From assembly GCA_963781305.1 (NCBI GenBank), contig CAWAFL010000014.1, positions 744,001 to 808,000 on the forward strand: DNA of 64,000 nt. Direction: 5' to 3'. Of this stretch, positions 22,186 through 29,753 are shown one piece after another. The notes under the pieces were generated by a model that saw only the letters and a list, made by a program, of their open reading frames with translations, did no database searches and was not told the origin of the DNA. This DNA is from DASXMT01 sp963781305. GTDB lineage: Bacteria > Actinomycetota > Acidimicrobiia > Acidimicrobiales > RAAP-2. The translations under genes were made by a program, and so were the position numbers. Each line of letters begins with the position of its first letter. Positions within the stretch are counted from its first letter, which is position 1.

Positions 22186-25100
22186 CTAGGCAGTCGGCAC
22201 CTCGCCCACCGATCCAACTGCCGCACCCGTTGTGGCCGACGTCGGGGTCGGCAGCAGTTGGACCGATGCTCCGCCAAGCGTTGGCCCGGTGGTGTGAAGG
22301 TGGCACCGGACCGTCGATCCGCTCGGGGTGGCAAACGCCTCGGGGTCGAGGCTGGCGCAGATCTCCATGGCGAAGGGGCACCGGGCCCGGAATCGGCAAC
22401 CTCCCGTCCCACCGACTGGTTCACTGACCTCGCCCGAGAGGATGATGCGGGTCCCTTGGCGCCGGCGGGTCGGGTCGGGGACCGGAATAGCGGACAGGAG
22501 CGCCGCTGTATACGGGTGGGTGGGCCGGAGGTAGACCTCGTCCGCCTCCCCTTCCTCGACGATCTTCCCGAGGTACATCACGGCGATCCGATCGCTGATG
22601 TGGCGAACGACCGAGAGATCGTGAGCGATGAACAGGTATGCCAGCCCCAACTCGTTCTGGAGCCGGCTGAAGAGGTTGATGACCTGCGACTGGGTAGAGA
22701 CGTCCAGGGCGCTGACCGGCTCGTCGCACACCAACAGCTTGGGTTGGAGGGCGAGGGCCCGGGCGATGGCGATGCGCTGGCGTTGGCCGCCGGAGAACTC
22801 GTGGGGCTGGCGCTGCATGACGTGTGAGCCCAGCCCTACCTGGCCGAGCAACTCGGCCACCCGCTTCTCCCGCTCGGACCTCGACATCGAGGTGTGGATG
22901 GCCAACGGCTCTCCGACGATGTCGGCGACGCTCTGGCGAGGGTCGAGTGACGAGTACGGATCCTGGAACACCATCTGCATGGCTTCGCGGTGCCGTCGCA
23001 GGGCTCGGCCCTCGAGCTTGGTGATGTCCTTGCCGTCCACGACAACATTGCCGCCGGTCGGTTCGATGAGGCGCAGCACCAGCCGGGCCAGGGTGGACTT
23101 GCCCGATCCGCTCTCACCGACCAACCCCAGTGTGGTCCCGGCCATCACTTCGAGGTCGACACCGTCGACCGCTCGGACGGCACCGGTCTTGCGTCGCAGC
23201 ACTCCACTGCGAATGGGGAAGTCCTTGACCAGGTCGGTCACCGTCATTACCGGCTCGACGCTGGACTGTGCCGCCGCGCTCACGAACGGCGTCGTCGCCA
23301 CTTCGAGCCGGGCGCCGGAGAACGTGAGCTCGTCCTGTCGTGCGCAGCGGGACAGGATCACCGGCGAGCTCGGGGTCGGGCCCGAGTCACCGACGGCGCC
23401 GTTGCCGGCGGGTTCTTGGACGTGCCGGGGGAGACGGAGGGGAACGGGAGCGGTCAGGCAGTCGTCCTGGGCGTAGGTGCAACGGGGGGCGAACCGACAC
23501 CCGGTGAGAAACTGGTCGGGCCGGGGCACCATGCCGGGAATGGCGTGGAGCGGTTCCCCCCGCGGGGTGAGCTGCGGGACCGAGTCCAACAGTGCCTCGG
23601 TGTAGGGGTGTCGGGGATGGACGAAGATGTCGGCGGCAACCGACTGCTCGACGATCTGGCCGGCGTACATGACCACGACGTCGTCGGCCACGTCGGCGAT
23701 GACGCCGAGATCGTGGGTGACGAAGATCATGGCCATGTCCTCTTCGCGCTGGAGGTTGTGGAGCAGGTCGATGATCTGTGCCTGGGTGGTGACGTCGAGG
23801 GCGGTGGTCGGTTCATCGGCGATCAGCAGCTTGGGCGAGCACGAAAGGGCCATGGCGATCATCACCCGCTGGCGCATGCCGCCGGAGAAGGCGTGCGGAT
23901 AGTCGTGGGCTCGTGCGGCCGCCTGGGGGATCTCCACTCGCTCCAGCATGTCGACGGCGACGGTCCAGGCCTCCTTGCGGGTGATCTCCCGGTGGGCCCG
24001 CACCTGTTCGGCGATCTGGTTGCCGACCGTATAGGCGGGATTGAGGCTGGTCATCGGTTCCTGGAAGATCATGGCGATCTCGTTCCCCCGAAGCTGACGG
24101 AGCCCCGATGGGCTGAGCGTGGTGAGCTCGCGCCCCTCGAACCGAATCGAGCCGGACACCCGGGACGCCCGGGGCGGCAGCAGGCCCATCACGGCCAGAG
24201 CGGAGACGGTCTTGCCCGAACCGCTCTCGCCCACCAGACCGAGCGTCTTCCCCCGTTGCAGGGTGAAGGCCCCGTCCTCCATGACCGGCAACCATTGACC
24301 TCGGGTGACGAACTCCACCTTCAGGCCTTTTACGGTCAACAGGGGGGCGCCGGGGCGCGCTGCCGGCGGCGGGGCTTCGGGGCGGCCCACGGAAAGCAGC
24401 CGGGACACTCGGCTCCGCCCGTCCTCCTTGTCGCTCTGGACCAGGGTGCTGCCCGGAGGCCGGTCCCGGCCCAGGGAGTCCCGCAACCCGTCCGCCACCA
24501 GGTTGAACGACAGCACGGTGAGCATGATGGCCACACCGGGGAAGACCAGGGCCCATGGCGATGAATTGATGAAGTTGAAACCCTCCTGGAGCATGCCGCC
24601 CCAGCTCGGTATGGGTGGCTGTTCGCCGATGCCCAGGAAGCTGAGTCCGGCCTCGGCCAGCAGGGCGAACCCCAGGGCCAGCGCCAGCTGGATGATGATC
24701 GGCGAGGCCACGTTGGGGACGACGTGACGGCCCATCAGGCGCTTGGAGGTGGCCCCCAGGCTACGGGCCGACTCGATGAACGCCTCCTCCCTGACGGCGA
24801 TGACCTCGCCCCGGAGCAACCGGACGAAGCTGGGCACGAACACGATGGCGATGGCGATGGCGGCGTCGTTGATGTCGGCGCCAAGCAAGGCGGCGACGGT
24901 CAGGGCCAGGATCAGCGGCGGGAACGAGAACAGCGCATCCATGATCCGCATGATCACGGAGTCGGCGGCACCACGGAAGAAGCCGGCGATCAGGCCGAGG
25001 GGCACGGCTATGACTGCGGCCAGGGCGACGATCTCGAAGGCCGCTCGCAAGGAGATGCGGGCGCCCCAGATGAGCCGGCTGAGGATGTCACGGCCGAGGT

Positions 25101-25377
25101 CATCGGTACCGAGCCAGTGCGAAGCCGACGGTCCGTTGTTGATGGCGTTGATGTCCTGGGCGTTGGGAGGGTGGGGGGCGACGACGGGGGCAAAGATGGC
25201 GGCCAGGATGATCAGCACCAAGAAGGTCAAGCCGACCAGCGCCCAACGCTGGCGGAGGAAGCGGGCCCAGAAGCCCGGTCGGCGCTGCGGCAGCTCGTCG
25301 GGCAGGTCGGCGGTGGGCGGCACCGGGTTCAGGCCGACGAAGGGATCCTCGGCCCCGGGAGGGCTCCAGGTCGTCAC
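22186..25377 (-). CDS. Fused oligopeptide ABC importer: permease + two ATPases in one chain
   Basis: One uninterrupted 1063-residue frame joins three normally separate subunits. Residues about 35-305 are an OppC/DppC permease ('RQRWALVGLTFLVLIILAAIFAPVVAP', EAA loop 'FIESARSLGATSKRLMGRHVVPN'). Residues about 345-680 are an OppD-like ATPase (Walker A GESGSGKT 383-390, signature FSGGMRQR 497-504, Walker B LLIADEP from 517). Residues about 705-1040 are an OppF-like ATPase (Walker A 754-762, FSGGQRQR 861-868). Both ATPases end in the Cys-rich 'GCRF..RC....C' tail typical of peptide transporters. The GTG start overlaps the OppB stop (GTGA). Confidence 0.92.
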   Translation of the reverse strand: MTTWSPPGAEDPFVGLNPVPPTADLPDELPQRRPGFWARFLRQRWALVGLTFLVLIILAAIFAPVVAPHPPNAQDINAINNGPSASHWLGTDDLGRDILSRLIWGARISLRAAFEIVALAAVIAVPLGLIAGFFRGAADSVIMRIMDALFSFPPLILALTVAALLGADINDAAIAIAIVFVPSFVRLLRGEVIAVREEAFIESARSLGATSKRLMGRHVVPNVASPIIIQLALALGFALLAEAGLSFLGIGEQPPIPSWGGMLQEGFNFINSSPWALVFPGVAIMLTVLSFNLVADGLRDSLGRDRPPGSTLVQSDKEDGRSRVSRLLSVGRPEAPPPAARPGAPLLTVKGLKVEFVTRGQWLPVMEDGAFTLQRGKTLGLVGESGSGKTVSALAVMGLLPPRASRVSGSIRFEGRELTTLSPSGLRQLRGNEIAMIFQEPMTSLNPAYTVGNQIAEQVRAHREITRKEAWTVAVDMLERVEIPQAAARAHDYPHAFSGGMRQRVMIAMALSCSPKLLIADEPTTALDVTTQAQIIDLLHNLQREEDMAMIFVTHDLGVIADVADDVVVMYAGQIVEQSVAADIFVHPRHPYTEALLDSVPQLTPRGEPLHAIPGMVPRPDQFLTGCRFAPRCTYAQDDCLTAPVPLRLPRHVQEPAGNGAVGDSGPTPSSPVILSRCARQDELTFSGARLEVATTPFVSAAAQSSVEPVMTVTDLVKDFPIRSGVLRRKTGAVRAVDGVDLEVMAGTTLGLVGESGSGKSTLARLVLRLIEPTGGNVVVDGKDITKLEGRALRRHREAMQMVFQDPYSSLDPRQSVADIVGEPLAIHTSMSRSEREKRVAELLGQVGLGSHVMQRQPHEFSGGQRQRIAIARALALQPKLLVCDEPVSALDVSTQSQVINLFSRLQNELGLAYLFIAHDLSVVRHISDRIAVMYLGKIVEEGEADEVYLRPTHPYTAALLSAIPVPDPTRRRQGTRIILSGEVSEPVGGTGGCRFRARCPFAMEICASLDPEAFATPSGSTVRCHLHTTGPTLGGASVQLLPTPTSATTGAAVGSVGEVPTA

Positions 25378-26345
25378 GCCAGCCTGACCTTTGGGTTCAG
25401 GTAGCCGTAGATGACGTCGACGATGAGGTTGATGATGATGAAGGAGACCGCCACCACCAGCACCACTCCCTGGATCTCCGGGATGTCCTTCTCACTGATG
25501 GCCTGGATGATGTACGTGCCCAGGCCCGGGAGCGAGAAGATCTGCTCGATGATCAGCGTGCCGCCGAGCAGGTAGCCGAACTGGATGCCGATCACCGTCA
25601 CCGCCGGGCTGAGGGCGTTCTTCAGCGCGTGCTTCCCGATCACCATCCGCGTGCTGAGCCCCTTGGCCAGCGCGGTACGCATGTAGTCCTGATCGAGGGT
25701 GTCGATGAGGGCACCGCGCACTTGCCGGGCGATGACGGCTGAACCGCCGATGCCCAGGGCCAACCAGGGAAGCAACAGGTCCTTGAACCACTCGAAGGGC
25801 GACTGGGTGAAGGGCGTGTAGCCCAAGGCCGGCAGCCACTTCAGCTTGACGGCGAAGATGATCACCAACAGGATCCCCAACCAGAAGTCCGGCATGGCGA
25901 CGGCGATGCTCGAGCCGATGGTCACGGCCCGGTCCCTGACCGTCCCCTGCCTGACACCCGAGATGATGCCGGCCGGCAGCCCGATCACGATGGCGATGAG
26001 CATCCCACCGGCGGCCACGGCGAAGGTCACGGGGAACCGGGCGGCGATGCCCGATCTCACGCTCTCGTTCTGGAACAGCGACTGGCCCAAATTGCCGTGG
26101 ACGGCGCCGCTCAGCCACCGCCAGTACTGGGTAAAGAAGCCCTGGTTGAGGTGGAGCTGATTGGTGATCTTGGCGATCTCGGCCGGGGTCGCCCTGGTCC
26201 CGCCGGCCAGCGTGATGGCCGGATCACCGGGCATGAGCAGGATGAGGGAGAAGATCGCCAGCGAGATCAGGAACAACAGCAGGATCGAGATCAGCAATCG
26301 GCGCGCAATGAAGGAAGGGAGCGAGCCCCCGCTACCGGACGCCAT
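25374..26345 (-). CDS. Oligopeptide ABC transporter permease, OppB/DppB type
   Basis: A 323-residue inner-membrane permease with six transmembrane helices. It starts with the family's 'FIARRLLISILLLFLISLAIFSLILLMPGDPA', has 'QYWRWLSGAVHGNLGQSL' in the large loop, the EAA coupling motif 'YMRTALAKGLSTRMVIGKHALKNALSP', and ends 'DVIYGYLNPKVRLA'. It pairs with the permease half of the downstream fusion protein, so one OppB-type and one OppC-type subunit form the channel. It lies between the solute-binding protein and the fusion gene in one operon. Confidence 0.92.
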   Translation of the reverse strand: MASGSGGSLPSFIARRLLISILLLFLISLAIFSLILLMPGDPAITLAGGTRATPAEIAKITNQLHLNQGFFTQYWRWLSGAVHGNLGQSLFQNESVRSGIAARFPVTFAVAAGGMLIAIVIGLPAGIISGVRQGTVRDRAVTIGSSIAVAMPDFWLGILLVIIFAVKLKWLPALGYTPFTQSPFEWFKDLLLPWLALGIGGSAVIARQVRGALIDTLDQDYMRTALAKGLSTRMVIGKHALKNALSPAVTVIGIQFGYLLGGTLIIEQIFSLPGLGTYIIQAISEKDIPEIQGVVLVVAVSFIIINLIVDVIYGYLNPKVRLA

Positions 26346-26404
26346 CTCCGCTGTCTAGCTCACTTCTGGCGAGAGGTGAACGCCAAAACCAGGATTTCGC
26401 CGGT

Positions 26405-28018
26405 TCACTTCTTCATGTAGATGCCGGCCAGGTTGGACCGGCACTGCCCGATCGGGGCGACGACTTTCCCCCCGACCTTCTGCTTGTTGTAGGCGATGAT
26501 CGACGGCATGAAGACCAGCGGCACGACCAGACCCTGGGAGAGGACGATCTTGTCGATCTGCTGCATCAGCGGTCCCTGTACCGTCGGGCTGAGTGAAGCG
26601 TTGGACTGCTGGATGAGCGGAGTGAGTGTCGGGTTGACCGAGCCGAGGTGCTGGGCCGGGAAGCCAGACGGCTCGAACAGCGCCTCGAAGGCGTTCGACA
26701 TGTCGGCCCCGTCGGTGAGTATCTCACTGAGCACGGCATCACCCTGGCCCTTGATGTAGACGTCGGTCAGGAAGTCGGAACCTTGGACCTGCTGGATGGA
26801 GGCCTTGAACCCGGCCGCCGACAGCTCCTGTTGCAGCAGGGCCGAGGCCCGCTGGAAGGTGGCGTCGCCAGCCGGGATGACGAGGTCGAACGACACGCCG
26901 TTCTTGTACCCGGCCGCCTTCAGGAGGGCCTTGGACTTGGCCGGATTGTAGGAGTCGGAGGTGCCGAGCGACTTGCTGTAGCCCGGGGACCACTTGGGGA
27001 CCGGCTGGTAGGCCGGCTCGCCCAGCCCGTTGAAGACGACCTTGTTCAGGGCGTTGCGGTCGACGGCGTACTCGAGGGCAACCCTGACTTTGGGGTTGGC
27101 GAAGGGCCCGGTGTTCTGCCGGAGCTCGATGGCCATGTTGTCGTAGGACTTGGTGGTCGAGATCCCGATATTGGGGTCAGCGGCCAGTTGGGGGTAGTTC
27201 TCCGGCTCGACCTGGATCATGTCGACCGCCCCCGAGGTGAGGGCGGTAGCCGCCTGGGGACCCTGGGTCAGCTGGGTGAACTCCACCCCGCCGAGCGGGT
27301 AGGCCGCGGAGTTCCAGTACTTGGGGTTCTTGGTGAGAATGATCGACGAGCCCTGCTTGTAGGTCTTCAGGGTGTAGGGGCCGGCCCCGATGGGCTGGTT
27401 CGCCGCCGTCGAGATGTTGGCGGCGGGCATCACCATGCCGTCGATGTAGGTCATGGCCCAGAGGAAGTCTCCGGCGGTGGGCCGGTTCAGGTTGACCACC
27501 AGCGTTTGGGCATCTGGCGTGGACATGGTGTCGATCGCCGTCAGGGAGGAGCGCAGGGGGCTGCTCTTGGTGTGGTTGAGGCTGGCCTCGACGTCTTGTG
27601 ACGTCACCGGCGCCCCGTTCGAGAACACCATGCCCGGGCGGATATGGAAGGTAATGGTGGAGCTGTTGTTGCTGACGGTCCAGCTCTGGGCCACGCCGCC
27701 ACTGATGGCAAAGTTCCCCGGCGCCGTCATCGACTGAGAGATGTTCTGGGTCACGGTGTACGAGCAGTCGTTCAGACCAGTCGTGTCAAAGCTGTTGGAG
27801 AACTCGTTGTTGAGGTCGTATCCGTACTTGAGGACCCCGTTTGGGTCGATGTTGGACGGAGCGGCGCTGGCCGGTCCGGCCGTCGGCACGGTGAGCGCCA
27901 CCGGGGCCAAGACGGCGGCCGCCGCACCAACGGCGACCAATCCTCGACCACGCGGCCGCTGGCCCGGACGCCGTCGGCCACCCGGTTCCTTCATCCGTGG
28001 TCCCTGGTGAAGCTTCAT
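26405..28018 (-). CDS. Peptide ABC transporter solute-binding protein (SBP family 5)
   Basis: A 537-residue exported binding protein that delivers peptides or similar solutes to the importer downstream. The N-terminus is basic and then hydrophobic ('RGLVAVGAAAAVLAPVALTVPTAGPASAAP'), a Sec-type signal with no lipobox Cys visible. SBP_bac_5 signatures follow: 'YTVTQNISQSM', 'VSNNSSTITFHIRPGMVFSNGAPVTSQDVEAS', 'PIGAGPYTLKTYKQGSSIILTKNPKYW', and 'VRVALEYAVDRNALNKVVFNG'. ATG 28018 was chosen because GGGGGGAAA precedes it; an earlier in-frame start at 28072 has no such site. Confidence 0.9.
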   Translation of the reverse strand: MKLHQGPRMKEPGGRRRPGQRPRGRGLVAVGAAAAVLAPVALTVPTAGPASAAPSNIDPNGVLKYGYDLNNEFSNSFDTTGLNDCSYTVTQNISQSMTAPGNFAISGGVAQSWTVSNNSSTITFHIRPGMVFSNGAPVTSQDVEASLNHTKSSPLRSSLTAIDTMSTPDAQTLVVNLNRPTAGDFLWAMTYIDGMVMPAANISTAANQPIGAGPYTLKTYKQGSSIILTKNPKYWNSAAYPLGGVEFTQLTQGPQAATALTSGAVDMIQVEPENYPQLAADPNIGISTTKSYDNMAIELRQNTGPFANPKVRVALEYAVDRNALNKVVFNGLGEPAYQPVPKWSPGYSKSLGTSDSYNPAKSKALLKAAGYKNGVSFDLVIPAGDATFQRASALLQQELSAAGFKASIQQVQGSDFLTDVYIKGQGDAVLSEILTDGADMSNAFEALFEPSGFPAQHLGSVNPTLTPLIQQSNASLSPTVQGPLMQQIDKIVLSQGLVVPLVFMPSIIAYNKQKVGGKVVAPIGQCRSNLAGIYMKK

Positions 28019-28215
28019 GCGGTTTCCCCCCGGTCGCTGCCTGATTGTAAAACAAAGTTTCCATACCCGCACGCCCGGAGGATCGAGATCGATCCGACCT
28101 TAAAGCTCTGGCAGATCCAACCCCGGGTCCGACTCCCCTCGACAACACGGTGCCGCTCCTCCGAGCAGTGCGAGTTAGTGTCGCGACCGTCAGCTCATGA
28201 CCCATAGGAGGTCCC

Positions 28216-28692
28216 GTGTCTCCCGATCGCGTCTCGGCAACCCGGCGTGTCGCCTCTCCCGCAGACAAGTTGTTCCTCATTGTGTCCAGTCCTGCAGGTC
28301 AAGTTGCAATCGACGGATCCGGGATGCTCGAGGCAGCTCCGGATGACAGACCTCTGACAACGGTCGGTGAGACATTCGACATGGACATGGATCGCGAGCC
28401 ACTGGGGGACATCCCCAACATGAAGAAGTATCAGGTTCGCAACACGGTGACCCAGATCATTCCTGATCATCTGATCGAGTGGACGGTTGGTTTTGGCGAC
28501 CAGCCTCCCTTTGGTCATGTCTACGGCTGGCAGCTCGACGCGGTCTCCGAGACCGAGACCGATGTGACCAACTATTGCGACTGGACGAACGCAACCGACG
28601 ATATTCGCTCGTTCGCGACCTGGCCGGTTGTACCGGTAACGATGTTGGAGCAATCAGTCGAGAATCTCGGCCGGATGGCGACGGGCACCTGA
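28216..28692 (+). CDS. SRPBCC-superfamily protein
   Basis: A 158-residue protein matching polyketide-cyclase/SRPBCC folds seen in actinobacteria: 'RRVASPADKLFLIVSSPAGQVAIDGSGML' at the N-terminus, 'VRNTVTQIIPDHLIEWTVGFGD', 'YGWQLDAVSETETDVTNYCDWTNAT' and 'PVTMLEQSVENLGRMA'. Such proteins bind hydrophobic ligands in a cavity; the ligand is unknown. The GTG has GGAGG six bases before it. It is divergent from the peptide-binding protein. Confidence 0.75.
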   Translation: MSPDRVSATRRVASPADKLFLIVSSPAGQVAIDGSGMLEAAPDDRPLTTVGETFDMDMDREPLGDIPNMKKYQVRNTVTQIIPDHLIEWTVGFGDQPPFGHVYGWQLDAVSETETDVTNYCDWTNATDDIRSFATWPVVPVTMLEQSVENLGRMATGT

Positions 28693-29041
28693 TAGCGGGG
28701 TCGCCTCCGACATCGGCTAACCGGAAAGTGGCCCAATTCGCACCGAGACCCCTTTCAGGGACTTGACGTAAGGATCGAGGTCGTAGACCCTTCCCAGCTT
28801 GGCGAGGTCGGCGGTCCCTACCCCAACGGCCACGTCATTTGTGCCGTCGGTGATCGGGTAGGGCACTTGGCCAGAACCCCGACCGGCGAAGTAACGAATA
28901 GGACATGCCCGCATCCTTAACCCTACCTATTACCACACAACGTTAGATATTGATTCTCTTGGTGGTCTCGAGGCGGATTCTGGAGTGAGGCTCGCCGATC
29001 GGCGGAGCATTGGTGGCCATGTGACCAGGACCAACGTTGAG
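28693..29041. other. 349-base gap with a possible gene remnant
   Basis: Between the SRPBCC gene and the tRNA. A minus-strand stretch at 28717-28914 reads as plausible protein and is listed separately. The rest is AT-richer and holds no gene or clear promoter that I can see. Confidence 0.4.
28717..28914 (-). pseudogene. Possible C-terminal gene remnant
   Basis: The frame gives 65 residues whose last 45 ('YPITDGTNDVAVGVGTADL', then 'KLGRVYDLDPYVKSLKGV') look like genuine conserved protein, while the first 15 do not. There is no ribosome binding site. It may be the 3' end of a lost gene, or chance coding. I cannot name the family. Confidence 0.25.
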
Positions 29042-29112
29042 AGCGGGCGACGGGAATCGAACCCGCGTTCTCAGCTTGGGAAGCTGATGTTCTGCCTCTG
29101 AACTACGCCCGC
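29042..29112 (-). tRNA. tRNA-Gly (anticodon CCC)
   Basis: The minus strand folds as a complete 71-base cloverleaf without encoded CCA. The acceptor stem GCGGGCG pairs with CGCCCGC, the D-arm is GTTCAGAGGC..AAC-like, and the T-arm carries GGTTCGATTCC. The anticodon stem TCAGC/GCTGA encloses the loop TTCCCAA, so the anticodon is CCC and the tRNA reads GGG glycine codons. Confidence 0.93.
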
Positions 29113-29143
29113 AGGTGCCCAGTCACACTATCGTCTAGCGCGC

Positions 29144-29710
29144 ATGGTTCTCTCTGACCGTTCCATCCGTGAAGCACTCGACTCTGGGCGCATCGTCATC
29201 GACCCTCGAGACGACTCGTGCATCCAGCCCTCGTCGGTCGATTTGCACGTCGATCGGTATTTTCGCCTGTTCCGAAATCACACCAGCCGGGTCATCGATG
29301 TTCGGGAGGACCAGGAAGATCTCACCGAGCTGGTCGATATCGGCGAAGACCTGCCCCTGATACTCCATCCTGGGGAATTCGTCCTCGGGTCCACGCTGGA
29401 AAAGGTGAAATTGCCGGACGACCTGGTCGCCCGGCTCGAGGGCAAGTCCTCGCTCGGCCGCTTGGGCCTGCTGATCCACTCCACCGCCGGATTCGTGGAT
29501 GCCGGTTGGGACGGCCACCTGACCCTGGAGCTCTCCAATGTGGCCAACCTGCCCATTACCGTTTACCCCGGCATGAAGATTGGGCAGATTAGCTTCCTCC
29601 AGATGACCACCCCTGCGGACAATCCGTATGGTTCCGCTGGACTGCAATCGAAGTACCAGGGCCAACGGGGCCCGACCCCGAGCAGGTACGCGGACAACTT
29701 CCGCTCGTGA
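29144..29710 (+). CDS. dcd: dCTP deaminase, dUMP-forming (bifunctional)
   Basis: A 188-residue enzyme that converts dCTP to dUMP for thymidylate synthesis. It shows 'IQPSSVDLHVDRYFRLFRN', the catalytic-site segment 'LARLEGKSSLGRLGLLIHSTAGFVDAGWDGHLTLELSNVANLPITVYPGMKIGQISF' in pieces such as GKSSLGR and HSTAGFVDAGW, and the C-terminal 'SKYQGQRGPTPSR' found in the bifunctional Mycobacterium-type Dcd-dut. A TATCGT hexamer nine bases before the ATG suggests a nearly leaderless transcript. The tRNA is divergent. Confidence 0.93.
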   Translation: MVLSDRSIREALDSGRIVIDPRDDSCIQPSSVDLHVDRYFRLFRNHTSRVIDVREDQEDLTELVDIGEDLPLILHPGEFVLGSTLEKVKLPDDLVARLEGKSSLGRLGLLIHSTAGFVDAGWDGHLTLELSNVANLPITVYPGMKIGQISFLQMTTPADNPYGSAGLQSKYQGQRGPTPSRYADNFRS

Positions 29711-29753
29711 ACAGCCACATCGCCTACTCGAAGTAAATATCCAGGAGGAATCA

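Noticed and set aside
22186..25377. Fusion transporter considered as a frameshift or missing-stop artefact
   Set aside because: The frame is continuous through both linkers, which have normal codon composition; a lost stop at two separate joints would be needed.
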